In this document: piece by piece, positions 8,935 to 17,543 of the stretch
Layout of the letters: each line of letters opens with the position of its first letter
Position numbering within the stretch: position 1 is the first letter of the stretch
Assembly: GCA_947487155.1 (NCBI GenBank)
Contig: CANKVS010000014.1
Coordinates: 1-64,000, forward strand
DNA: 64,000 nt
Direction of reading: 5' to 3'
Source of the DNA: an uncultured Flaviramulus sp.
GTDB lineage: Bacteria > Bacteroidota > Bacteroidia > Flavobacteriales > Flavobacteriaceae
The notes under the pieces: model-generated
The model's input: the letters and a program-made list of their open reading frames with translations, nothing else
Database searches by the model: none
Told to the model about the DNA's origin: nothing
Translations under genes and position numbers: made by a program

Positions 8935-10413
8935 ATGGTTAAATATTTTTTAAGTTTAGAATGGAAGTCCTTTTTTAGGTCAGCTAGTTTTGGAAAAAGC
9001 CTAGGTATTAAAATACTTATGGTTTTTTTGTCACTGTATTTTACGGGGATGTTTTTAACAATGGGAATTGCTATGTACCCTATGCTAAAAAAGGTCTATC
9101 CTGATAACGATCCTTTTGTGGTTTTTAATGGGTTTTTATTCTTTTGGATTTTAGGCGATTTACTTATTCGGTTTTTCTTTCAAAAACTGCCAGTAATGAG
9201 TGTTAAACCAATGCTTACCCTTCCAATAAAGCGGAAAACCATTGTTAATTTTGTGCTTGGTAAATCGGTTATGTCTTTCATTAATTTCTTGCCATTATTT
9301 GCTATTATTCCTTTTGGAATTATGCTTATAGGTAACGATTATAATGTATCAATAATTTTGGTTTGGATGTTAACTATGGTTACTCTTACGCTTATTAATA
9401 ACTTTCTTAATTTTATTATTGAAAGTTTATCGGCAGAGACAGAATTATCATTTTTACCAATTATTCTTTTAGCTGGAACACTTTTTAGTTTAAATCACTT
9501 TAATATTATAAATATTTCTGAAGCTCTTTCAAAAGGTATGATTGCAATTTCAGAAAACCCAATGTTTATAATAATACCAATAGCTGTATTGGCTGTTCTT
9601 TATTTTTATAATTTTAAGATTTTACGGCAAAAATTGTTTTTAGATAGTTCTCTTAAAACTAAAACGCATGAGGTTAATGCGTCAAATATGGAGTGGACTA
9701 AAAATTTTGGAGACATTGCGCCATTCATGCAATTAGATTTAAAGTTGCTTTGGCGTAACAAGCGTTCAAAAACCTCAGTTTGGATGTTGGCTTTAGGCTT
9801 ATTATATGGCCTGTTTTTTTACCCACAACCTATGTATCAAGATATGCCATGGTTTTTTGCTTTTATTGGCATTTTTGTAACAGGTATCTTTTTAATCAAT
9901 TTTGGACAGTTTATACCTGCTTGGGATAGTGGTTATTACAAAATGCTAATGAGCCAGAATATTAAGTATGAAGAATATTTAAAATCTAAATTCACACTTA
10001 TGGCATTGAGTGTTGTAATATTATTTGTGCTTAGTATTCCTTACGTGTATTTTGGCTGGAAAATTTTATTAGCACATTTTGCTGCAGCAATTTATAATGT
10101 GGGTGTTAATACGCATGTTATTTTATATGGTGGTTCTTTTAATCGAAAAAAAATAAATCTCGATCAAAAGGCAGCGTTTAATTATCAAGGTACTGGTGCG
10201 GTGCAGTGGCTAATAGGTATTCCCTTAATGTTTTTGCCTTTAGGAATATTTGGATTAACTTATTTTTTAGTAGGCTTTGAAATAGGCTGTTTAGTGCTTG
10301 CTATTCTTGGAATTGTTGGCATTGTATTTCATCACAAATTAATGAGAATTATTACTGCAAAATATCTAGCATCAAAATATAAAATGATTGATGCTTTCGA
10401 TCAAAACAACTAA
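8935..10413 (+). CDS. ABC exporter membrane protein (DUF5687-like)
   Basis: A 492-residue polytopic membrane protein with roughly 11-12 predicted segments, starting MVKYFLSLEWKSFFRSASFGKS. Its N-terminal amphipathic stretch followed by membrane segments in two halves resembles ABC-2 type permeases, and I recall this family as DUF5687 in Bacteroidota. An ATPase gene follows after 11 nt, so the two very likely form one exporter. The substrate is not indicated. Confidence 0.8.
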   Translation: MVKYFLSLEWKSFFRSASFGKSLGIKILMVFLSLYFTGMFLTMGIAMYPMLKKVYPDNDPFVVFNGFLFFWILGDLLIRFFFQKLPVMSVKPMLTLPIKRKTIVNFVLGKSVMSFINFLPLFAIIPFGIMLIGNDYNVSIILVWMLTMVTLTLINNFLNFIIESLSAETELSFLPIILLAGTLFSLNHFNIINISEALSKGMIAISENPMFIIIPIAVLAVLYFYNFKILRQKLFLDSSLKTKTHEVNASNMEWTKNFGDIAPFMQLDLKLLWRNKRSKTSVWMLALGLLYGLFFYPQPMYQDMPWFFAFIGIFVTGIFLINFGQFIPAWDSGYYKMLMSQNIKYEEYLKSKFTLMALSVVILFVLSIPYVYFGWKILLAHFAAAIYNVGVNTHVILYGGSFNRKKINLDQKAAFNYQGTGAVQWLIGIPLMFLPLGIFGLTYFLVGFEIGCLVLAILGIVGIVFHHKLMRIITAKYLASKYKMIDAFDQNN

Positions 10414-10424
10414 TACAAACACTC

Positions 10425-11132
10425 ATGATAACAACATCAAATTTATCAAAAAAATATAACGGAAACTTAGTACTGAATATAGCATCGCTCGATATTCCTA
10501 AAGGGCAAAGTTTTGGCTTAGTAGGAAACAATGGAGCGGGAAAAACAACGTATTTTAGTTTACTCTTAGATTTAATTCAACCTACATCGGGATACATAAA
10601 AAGCAATGATGTACAAGTAAATAAAAGTGAAGATTGGAAACCATTTACAGCGGCATTTATAGACGAAAGTTTTTTAATAGGTTATTTAACCGCAGAAGAA
10701 TACTTCTATTTTATTGGAGAATTACGCAGACAAAATAAAGCAGATGTAGATAAATTGGTCGCTCAGTTTGAAGATTTTTTCCATGGCGAAATATTAGGAC
10801 AAAAAAAGTATTTACGAGATTTAAGTAAAGGAAACCAAAAAAAGGCAGGTATAGTTGCTGCACTAATTGGAAATCCTGAAGTTATAATTCTAGACGAACC
10901 ATTTGCTAATTTAGATCCTACTACCCAAATACGATTAAAAGGAATTATTAAAGATTTAGCCGAAAAGCAAGGTGTAACCGTATTAATTTCTAGTCACGAT
11001 TTAATGCATGTTACCGATGTTTGCGAGCGTATAGTAGTTTTAGAAAAAGGTGAAATAGTTAAAGATTTAAAAACAAGTGAAGCAACTTTAAAAGAATTGG
11101 AAATCCATTTTGCAGGAGACGAGGTTGTTTAA
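10425..11132 (+). CDS. ABC transporter ATP-binding protein
   Basis: A 235-residue nucleotide-binding subunit working with the preceding membrane protein. Seen: Walker A GNNGAGKTT near residue 35, a variant signature LSKGNQKK instead of LSGGQ near 137, Walker B VIILDEPFANLD near 158 and the H-loop SSHD near 190. The variant signature is common in ABC-2 exporters of the CcmA/drug-export type. It is the second gene of a two-gene operon and is followed by a 133-nt gap in which I see no strong terminator. Confidence 0.92.
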   Translation: MITTSNLSKKYNGNLVLNIASLDIPKGQSFGLVGNNGAGKTTYFSLLLDLIQPTSGYIKSNDVQVNKSEDWKPFTAAFIDESFLIGYLTAEEYFYFIGELRRQNKADVDKLVAQFEDFFHGEILGQKKYLRDLSKGNQKKAGIVAALIGNPEVIILDEPFANLDPTTQIRLKGIIKDLAEKQGVTVLISSHDLMHVTDVCERIVVLEKGEIVKDLKTSEATLKELEIHFAGDEVV

Positions 11133-11265
11133 GTTCTATTTAGTTTAAACACTATGCCCAAAATACCTATCATCTTATAGGTTAATCAAAAAAGATGCTT
11201 ATTTTTACCTGATTATATAATATAAACGAGCGTTTGTAGTTATTTATTAGACTAAAACACCAACA

Positions 11266-13821
11266 TTGAAAGCATTTTTTAAAGTCATATTAATCACATT
11301 ATGTGCTGTTTTATTGGTAGCAAGTTGTTCCCGAAAAAAAGACACTTTTATTAGTAGAAATTATCATGCAGTTACTGCAGAATTTAATGCACTTTATAAT
11401 GGTTATACTGCTTTAGAACAAGGCAGAGCATCGTTAAACGAAAGTTATACCGATAACTACTGGGAAATTCTTCCTATAGAACGTATGGAAATACAAGAGG
11501 AAATTATCCTCCCCGGACAATCAAAAAACGAAAGTTTTTCAAGAGTGGAAGAAAAGGCTGTAAAAGCAATTCAAAAACATGGAATGAATTTCGAGGGTAA
11601 AGAAAAAAATCCTCAAATTGACGAAGCCTATTTATTGCTTGGTAAAGCGCGGTATTTCGACCAACGCTTTGTTCCTGCTTTAGAATCGTTCAACTATATT
11701 CTTTATAAATATCCAGCAAGCGATAAAATTAATCAAGCTAAAATTTGGCGTGAGAAAACTAATATTCGATTAGAGAATAACGAGCTCGCAATAAAAAATC
11801 TAAAACGCTTATTAAAACAAGAGGAATTAAATAGGCAAGATTTAGCCGATGCAACTTCAATACTTGCGCAAGCCTACCTAAACATTAAAGTTGTTGATAC
11901 AGCAATTACCCAATTAGAAATTGCTGTCAATGCTACCAAAAGTAATGATGAACGTGGGCGTTATCGTTTTATACAAGGGCAACTTTACAATACATTAGGG
12001 CATAAAGACAGTGCTAATATTGCTTTTGATAGGGTTATTGAATTAAACAGAAAAACACCACGAATATATTTAATAAGTGCGCATATTGAAAAAATTAAAA
12101 ATTTCGATTATGTTAATGGAAATAAACTTGAATTATTAGAGTTACTTACAGCACTGGAAGAGAATAGAGAAAACAGGCCGTATTTAGATAAAATTTATCA
12201 TCAAATAGCACAATATCATTTACAGAATGCGTCTGATTCTCTAGCAGTGGCATATTATAATAAATCGTTAAGAACACCATCACGCGACAGACAATTAAAA
12301 GCGCGAAATTATCAAATTCTTGGTGATATAAATTTCGATAAATCGCAGTATCGAGAAGCAGGAGCCTATTTTGATAGTACAATGAATAATTTAGTGCTTA
12401 ATTCGAAGCTATATAGAATAATAAAACGTAAACGAGACAATCTAGAAGATGTTATTTTTTATGAAGATGTTGCTCAAGTAAACGATAGTATTTTAAGGCT
12501 AGTAAATTTACCCGAAGCCGAAAGATTAGCTTATTTTGAAACCTTTGTTGAAGATTTAAAACTAAAAGCAGAAGAGGAAAAAGAAAAACAAGAATCAACC
12601 GAACGTAATAGCGGATTAGTAACAGTTAACAACAATATAGGAAGCTCCTTAAACACACCAAGAGGCTTACCAGGTCAAACGTCCATGTTTTATTTTTACA
12701 ACCCTACAACAGTAGCTTATGGAAAAAATGAATTTACAAAAATATGGGGCAATAGAGTTTTAGAAGATAATTGGCGATGGTCTAATAAAAGTAGTGCTTC
12801 TAATAGCAGCAATACGTCAACCAATATTATTTTGGCAACAGTGACCGACGATGAGCTATTCGATCCTCAGTTTTACATATCTAAAATTCCAACCGAGACA
12901 AAAGAAATTGATAGCATTTCAAAAGAGCGAAATTATGCCTATTACCAGTTAGGATTAATTTATAAAGAAAAATTTAAAGAATATCATTTAGCAAAAAATA
13001 AGTTTCAAAATTTACTTAATAGCAATCCAGAAGAACGATTAATATTGCCTTCAAAATATAATTTATATAAAATCTACGAATTATTGGGTGAAAATAGTGA
13101 AGCTTCAATAGCGAAGAAAGATATAATAGACACGTATCCAAAATCCAGATATGCAACTATTTTAAGTAATCCTGATTTGGCAACATTAAAAGATGAAAAT
13201 AGTCCGGAGAGTCTATATGAATCTGTATATCAGCAATATGAAAATCAAGAGTACACTGCTGTTATTTCTAAGTGTGAAGAGTACATTAATGCTTTTGATG
13301 GGGAACCCATTGTGCCAAAATTTGAATTGCTAAAAGCAACTGCTTCTGGCCGCTTGTATGGTTATGAAGCCTATAGTAAAGCAATTAATTATATTGCCGT
13401 AACTTATGCCAATACAGACGAAGGAAAGCAAGCCCGAAATATAGAATCTAAAATTTTAGCTAAATTAGCAAGTAATGAATTTGTTGCTGACGATGCATCG
13501 AGTAATTATAAAATTGTGTTTCAATTCGATTCGTCTAAGCCGAAAGAGCTTTTAGAATACAAAAAAACATTAGACAGTGTCTTAAAAAATATTGAATACT
13601 ATAAGCTAAAAACATCTGTAGATGTGTATAACCCCAAAACAACGCTTATATTAGTTCATGGTTTAACTAACGGCGAGGTTGCAAAAACATTCGACCAGTT
13701 ACTAGAAGATGAAGACAAGAAAAAGATAACTAAACCTTATTTTGTAATAGCTTCTGAAAATTATCAAATTATTCAAATACATAAAAATTTGGATGCGTAT
13801 TTAAACATCGATAATAATTAA
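11266..13821 (+). CDS. sprE: SprE/PorW-like TPR lipoprotein of gliding/type IX secretion
   Basis: An 851-residue periplasmic lipoprotein. It begins with TTG; the signal peptide ends in the lipobox LLVASC, giving an acylated cysteine near residue 21. The conserved opening RNYHAVTAEFNALYNGYTAL followed by many TPR-like helical pairs is typical of SprE/PorW, which is required for type IX secretion and gliding in Flavobacterium johnsoniae. The C-terminal part (about 740-850) is a non-TPR domain. No ATG fits the signal peptide, so the TTG start is well supported. Bactofilin follows after 12 nt. Assignment rests on motif recall and length rather than alignment. Confidence 0.82.
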   Translation: MKAFFKVILITLCAVLLVASCSRKKDTFISRNYHAVTAEFNALYNGYTALEQGRASLNESYTDNYWEILPIERMEIQEEIILPGQSKNESFSRVEEKAVKAIQKHGMNFEGKEKNPQIDEAYLLLGKARYFDQRFVPALESFNYILYKYPASDKINQAKIWREKTNIRLENNELAIKNLKRLLKQEELNRQDLADATSILAQAYLNIKVVDTAITQLEIAVNATKSNDERGRYRFIQGQLYNTLGHKDSANIAFDRVIELNRKTPRIYLISAHIEKIKNFDYVNGNKLELLELLTALEENRENRPYLDKIYHQIAQYHLQNASDSLAVAYYNKSLRTPSRDRQLKARNYQILGDINFDKSQYREAGAYFDSTMNNLVLNSKLYRIIKRKRDNLEDVIFYEDVAQVNDSILRLVNLPEAERLAYFETFVEDLKLKAEEEKEKQESTERNSGLVTVNNNIGSSLNTPRGLPGQTSMFYFYNPTTVAYGKNEFTKIWGNRVLEDNWRWSNKSSASNSSNTSTNIILATVTDDELFDPQFYISKIPTETKEIDSISKERNYAYYQLGLIYKEKFKEYHLAKNKFQNLLNSNPEERLILPSKYNLYKIYELLGENSEASIAKKDIIDTYPKSRYATILSNPDLATLKDENSPESLYESVYQQYENQEYTAVISKCEEYINAFDGEPIVPKFELLKATASGRLYGYEAYSKAINYIAVTYANTDEGKQARNIESKILAKLASNEFVADDASSNYKIVFQFDSSKPKELLEYKKTLDSVLKNIEYYKLKTSVDVYNPKTTLILVHGLTNGEVAKTFDQLLEDEDKKKITKPYFVIASENYQIIQIHKNLDAYLNIDNN

Positions 13822-13833
13822 ATTAATAGCATT

Positions 13834-14256
13834 ATGTTCTCTGATAATAAAAAAGATAAACAAATGGTAGAAAACACATCAAATCAAAACATTATAGCTC
13901 AAGGCACTAAAATTGTTGGCGACTTTAATAGTGAAGGCGATTTTAGAGTAGATGGCGCTGTTGAAGGTAATATAAAAACCTCTGGCAAAGTGGTTGTTGG
14001 TAAAGCAGGATTTATAAAAGGTACACTACAAGGCACTGATGCTTATTTTGAAGGAAAATTTTCTGGTAAATTAGCACTATCAGGAACATTAACATTAAAA
14101 ACGTCTGCACATATAGAAGGCGAAGTTGTTGTTGGTAAATTGGCGGTAGAACCTGGAGCAACGTTTAATGTAACCTGTATTATGAAAGGCACGGTTAAGG
14201 AAATGAAAAATGGCGGACAACAACCAAGACAATCGGAAACCGAAAAAACAGCTTAA
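13834..14256 (+). CDS. Bactofilin (polymer-forming cytoskeletal protein)
   Basis: A 140-residue bactofilin. These proteins form right-handed beta-helices that polymerise without nucleotide into cytoplasmic or membrane-associated filaments. Seen: an unstructured N-terminus, then the repeating pattern GDFNSEGDFRVDGAVEGNIKT...GKVVVGKAGFIKG...GKLALSGTLTL...AHIEGEVVVGKLAVEPGATF. The tail is charged. It lies between sprE and the ATP synthase accessory genes and overlaps the next gene by 47 nt, so translation is probably coupled. Confidence 0.92.
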   Translation: MFSDNKKDKQMVENTSNQNIIAQGTKIVGDFNSEGDFRVDGAVEGNIKTSGKVVVGKAGFIKGTLQGTDAYFEGKFSGKLALSGTLTLKTSAHIEGEVVVGKLAVEPGATFNVTCIMKGTVKEMKNGGQQPRQSETEKTA

Positions 14257-14455
14257 TACCTACGCGCGATTTTCAGGACTAGCTATTCAAATGTTTGCCA
14301 TTATTGGTATTGGAACTTTTATAGGTTATAAGTTAGATGAGAATTACCCCAATACACACAACTTATTCACGCTTTTTGGCGCATTATCTTCTGTAATTAT
14401 TTCAATAATATATATAATTAGGCGTATTATTGCAACTTCTAAAGAAGAACAATAA
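14210..14455 (+). CDS. AtpZ/AtpI-like small membrane protein
   Basis: An 81-residue protein with a charged N-terminus and two membrane segments (about residues 23-42 and 51-71) joined by a short loop with KLDENYPNTHN. Size, topology and position ahead of the ATP synthase genes match AtpZ/AtpI family proteins, which help magnesium uptake or assembly of the c-ring. The start ATGGCGGAC lies inside the bactofilin gene. A second small membrane protein follows immediately. Confidence 0.8.
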   Translation: MADNNQDNRKPKKQLNTYARFSGLAIQMFAIIGIGTFIGYKLDENYPNTHNLFTLFGALSSVIISIIYIIRRIIATSKEEQ

Positions 14456-14456
14456 A

Positions 14457-14855
14457 ATGAATAGTCTTTTTAAAAAAAGAGAATCTAATTTTCTTATTCA
14501 ACTCATTGCTTTAAGTGTTTTATTATTTGGAATACATACGTACTTAAATTTTCATTTTGTCAAAGACGTTTTATTATTTTTTCAGCTATGGCACATTTAT
14601 GTATTTCATGTGGTTACTGTTGTTATAATTTATACATTAATTAACTATCGTGATTCTATTGGTAAAACAGAAGTATTCAATGCTTTTATGTTAGGAATGC
14701 TTTTAAAAATGATATTAACTATAGTATTCTTACTACCGTGGATTTTATCTAAGCCAGACCAAAAAGGTTACGATCTTGCTAATTTCTTTATTCCTTATTT
14801 TATTTTTCTTGCATTTGAAGTGTATTCTGTAACTAGAATTCTTCAAAAAAAGTAA
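14457..14855 (+). CDS. Small four-segment membrane protein upstream of atpB
   Basis: A 132-residue membrane protein with four predicted segments (about 13-32, 44-65, 75-97 and 107-126). The ATG at 14457, directly after the stop of the atpZ-like gene, gives MNSLFKKRESNF; a longer reading from a TTG at 14430 is unlikely because it would overlap the preceding gene. Position between atpZ and atpB is that usually held by atpI, and the four-helix topology is AtpI-like, but sequence identity to AtpI is not obvious. In flavobacteria I recall this as DUF6168. Confidence 0.7.
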   Translation: MNSLFKKRESNFLIQLIALSVLLFGIHTYLNFHFVKDVLLFFQLWHIYVFHVVTVVIIYTLINYRDSIGKTEVFNAFMLGMLLKMILTIVFLLPWILSKPDQKGYDLANFFIPYFIFLAFEVYSVTRILQKK

Positions 14856-14913
14856 CGAATTTTTCAACTCTATTCATTAAAAAAAGTACTGCTAAATAAT
14901 CATTAAATTATTA

Positions 14914-14944
14914 TTTGTCAATTCATTTTATGTGTGTACATTTG
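14914..14944 (+). promoter_or_regulatory. Promoter of the ATP synthase operon
   Basis: TTTG at 14914-14917, a 19-nt spacer, then TACATTTG at 14937-14944. This fits the Bacteroidota -33 TTG / -7 TANNTTTG consensus fully. Transcription would begin near 14950, downstream of a possible GTG start at 14932, which argues for the ATG at 14983 as the true atpB start. Confidence 0.75.
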
Positions 14945-14982
14945 CACCGAATTTAAAGCAAGGTATTTTTAAGCGATACGGA

Positions 14983-16068
14983 ATGACATTAAACACCTTT
15001 AAGAGCGTATTATTTTCTGCATTATTTTTAGCAACATCATTTGCTGGGTATGCAACAGAAGATTCAGACAACACAGACAACAAAGAGTTCAATCCAAAAG
15101 AAATGATTTTGCATCACGTAAAAGATGCTCATGGTTTCCATTTATGGGACTGGAATGGTCGTTCGGTTTCTTTGCCGTTACCAATTATTTTATGGACAGA
15201 TAATGGTTTATCTACGTTTATGTCTAGTGCGTTTCATCATGACGATTCAGGTAAAACAATTGTTGAGAAAAACGGAGGCAAATTTGTAAAATTTCACGAA
15301 AAAATATATCAATTAGAAGCTGGAGCATCTTCTGTTAGCTTTGATGAAGAACATCATCCAACAAATGCTCACAAGCCATTAAATTTTTCTATTACAAGAA
15401 ATGTTTTTATGATGTGGGTTTCGGTAATTGTTTTATTGCTAATCTTTTTTGCAGCAGCAAAACGTTACAAAAAATCTGATGATAATGTGCCAACAGGAAT
15501 AGCTGGTTTTGTAGAACCACTCGTAATATTTGTTAGAGATGAAATAGGTAAACCAATGATTGGAGAACACAAATACAAAAGGTATATGCCTTATTTGTTG
15601 ACTATCTTTTTCTTTATTTGGATTAATAATATTTTTGGTTTAATCCCAATTTTAAATGGTGCAAATTTAAGTGGTAATATCGCTTTTACATGTACATTGG
15701 CTGTCTTTACATTTATTATAACAACATTTAGTGGTAATAAAAATTACTGGAAGCATATTTTTTGGATGCCAGGAGTCCCCGTACCAATGAAAATATTTTT
15801 AATGCCGATAGAAATTATTGGAATGTTTGTTAAACCAATCTCATTAATGATTCGTTTATTCGCAAACATTACAGCAGGACACGTTATTATATTAGCATTA
15901 ATGTCATTAATATTTGTATTTAAGTCTGTTGCAATTGCACCAGTATCTGTAGCATTCTCACTGTTTATTACGGTTATTGAAATTATTGTTACAGCAATAC
16001 AAGCATATATATTTACAATATTGTCAGCCTTATATTTTGGGATGGCAACAGAAGAAGAACATCATTAA
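14983..16068 (+). CDS. atpB: ATP synthase F0 subunit a
   Basis: Proton channel subunit of the F0 sector in the inner membrane. Starting at ATG 14983 gives 361 residues with a signal-peptide-like N-terminus MTLNTFKSVLFSALFLATSF and a long (about 115 residues) periplasmic N-terminal part, which is usual in Bacteroidota subunit a. The essential arginine lies in SLMIRLFANITAGHVIILAL. About five to six membrane segments follow residue 130. The 5' start choice is decided by the promoter just upstream. It heads the operon atpB-E-F-H-A-G. Confidence 0.95.
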   Translation: MTLNTFKSVLFSALFLATSFAGYATEDSDNTDNKEFNPKEMILHHVKDAHGFHLWDWNGRSVSLPLPIILWTDNGLSTFMSSAFHHDDSGKTIVEKNGGKFVKFHEKIYQLEAGASSVSFDEEHHPTNAHKPLNFSITRNVFMMWVSVIVLLLIFFAAAKRYKKSDDNVPTGIAGFVEPLVIFVRDEIGKPMIGEHKYKRYMPYLLTIFFFIWINNIFGLIPILNGANLSGNIAFTCTLAVFTFIITTFSGNKNYWKHIFWMPGVPVPMKIFLMPIEIIGMFVKPISLMIRLFANITAGHVIILALMSLIFVFKSVAIAPVSVAFSLFITVIEIIVTAIQAYIFTILSALYFGMATEEEHH

Positions 16069-16072
16069 TTAA

Positions 16073-16297
<225 letters not shown>

Positions 16298-16372
16298 AAA
16301 CATAAAAATGCTGAGGTAACGGTTGGTTACTTCAGTGTTTTTTAAAATTTAAATTATTAAAAAAACAAAAAA

Positions 16373-16867
16373 ATGGATTTAATTACACCTGAATTTGGAT
16401 TGGTTTTTTGGACAGCAATTACGTTTTTATGTTTGCTTTTCATCTTAAAGAAATTTGCATGGAAACCTATTTTAGGAGCAGTTGAAGAAAGAGAAGATGG
16501 AATAAAAAATGCATTAGCATCTGCAGAAAAAGCTCGTAAAGAGATGGAAAATCTTAATGCAGATAATGAGCGTATTTTAAAAGAAGCACGCGCTGAACGT
16601 GAAGCGATGCTAAAAGATGCTCGCGAAATTAGAGAGCAAACTATAGCAAAAGCTGAAACTGAAGCACAAGAAAAGGCAAGCAAAATAATAGAGAAAGCAC
16701 AAGCGGCTATTGAAAGCGAAAAGAAAATTGCCATGGCAGAACTTAAAAGTCATGTTGCAGGATTATCTGTAGAAATAGCCGAAAAAGTAGTGCGCGAAGA
16801 ATTATCTAATAAAGACAAGCAATTAAAATTGGTTGAGTCTATGTTAGGTGAAGCAAAATTAAACTAA
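16373..16867 (+). CDS. atpF: ATP synthase F0 subunit b
   Basis: A 164-residue peripheral stalk subunit: an N-terminal membrane anchor (about residues 8-28, [16 protein letters not shown]) followed by a long, highly charged helix (residues 35-140) that forms the stalk, and a short C-terminal region that contacts the delta subunit. Length is normal for the family. The 74 nt to atpH are occupied by two short palindromic repeats. Confidence 0.95.
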   Translation: MDLITPEFGLVFWTAITFLCLLFILKKFAWKPILGAVEEREDGIKNALASAEKARKEMENLNADNERILKEARAEREAMLKDAREIREQTIAKAETEAQEKASKIIEKAQAAIESEKKIAMAELKSHVAGLSVEIAEKVVREELSNKDKQLKLVESMLGEAKLN

Positions 16868-16872
16868 GAGTG

Positions 16873-16896
16873 GTCGTTGAGCGTAGTCGAAACGAC
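16873..16896. repeat. Short repeat with core TGAGCGTAGTCGA, copy 1
   Basis: GTCGTT (16873-16878) and AACGAC (16891-16896) flank the 13-nt core TGAGCGTAGTCGA (16878-16890). The same core is at 17495-17507, also at an atp gene junction. Confidence 0.8.
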
Positions 16897-16920
16897 AATG
16901 ATTAATATAATTAAAAAATA

Positions 16921-16934
16921 CCCGCCTGCGCGGG
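16921..16934. repeat. Short GC-rich palindrome before atpH
   Basis: CCCGC-CTGC-GCGGG, followed by CAAAACT and the atpH ATG 7 nt later. It closely resembles CCCGC-TTTC-GCGGG at 23037-23050, which also stands 7 nt before a start codon. Confidence 0.8.
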
Positions 16935-16941
16935 CAAAACT

Positions 16942-17478
16942 ATGGCAGGAGCAAGAGCAGCAATACGTTACGCAAAAGCAGTTTTAAGTTTAGCATCAGA
17001 TCAAAATACAGCAGACACTGTTAATGATGATATGAAGTTAATAACTGAAACAATTGCAAATAGTAAGGATCTTAACGATACGCTTAAAAGCCCTGTGGTT
17101 AGCTCAGCAATTAAAAAGTCTGTTTTGGTTGAGGTTTTTAAAAACTCAAGTAAAACGACATTAAGTTTAATAAATACTTTAACGACCAATAAAAGAATTG
17201 ATATTTTAGGTGATGTGGCTTTAAAATACAATGAATTATTCGATCAATCAAGAGGTATAGAGCTTGCAACAGTTACAACAGCAATAGCTTTAACAGACGA
17301 TTTAAAAAAGCAAGTTTTAGCAAAAGCTAAAGCGCTTACTGGTAAAGATGTTGAAGTAGAAAATATTATTGATGAAAGCATTTTAGGTGGTTTCATTTTA
17401 CGTGTTGGCGATATTCAGTATAATGCGAGTATTGCTAATCAATTAGGAAAATTAAAAAGAGAATTTACATTAAACTAG
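16942..17478 (+). CDS. atpH: ATP synthase F1 subunit delta
   Basis: A 178-residue stalk subunit linking F1 to subunit b. The N-terminal helical domain starts AGARAAIRYAKAVLSLA, the usual OSCP/delta opening with the conserved RYAKA motif, and the C-terminal domain ends with the conserved ESILGGFILRVGDIQYNASIANQL stretch. Length is normal. Flanked on both sides by short palindromic repeats rather than by tight gene junctions. Confidence 0.95.
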   Translation: MAGARAAIRYAKAVLSLASDQNTADTVNDDMKLITETIANSKDLNDTLKSPVVSSAIKKSVLVEVFKNSSKTTLSLINTLTTNKRIDILGDVALKYNELFDQSRGIELATVTTAIALTDDLKKQVLAKAKALTGKDVEVENIIDESILGGFILRVGDIQYNASIANQLGKLKREFTLN

Positions 17479-17489
17479 TTTTTTATTTG

Positions 17490-17512
17490 TTCGCTGAGCG
17501 TAGTCGAAGCGA
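17490..17512. repeat. Short repeat with core TGAGCGTAGTCGA, copy 2
   Basis: TCGCT (17491-17495) and AGCGA (17508-17512) enclose the core TGAGCGTAGTCGA (17495-17507). It lies in the atpH-atpA gap. Confidence 0.8.
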
Positions 17513-17543
17513 TACAGAACAAGAAAACAAATAAACAAATAAG

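Noticed and set aside
14932-14982. Longer atpB starting at GTG 14932
   Set aside because: A full-consensus promoter overlaps this start (14914-14944), so the codon would lie upstream of the transcript; the ATG at 14983 gives a clean signal peptide.
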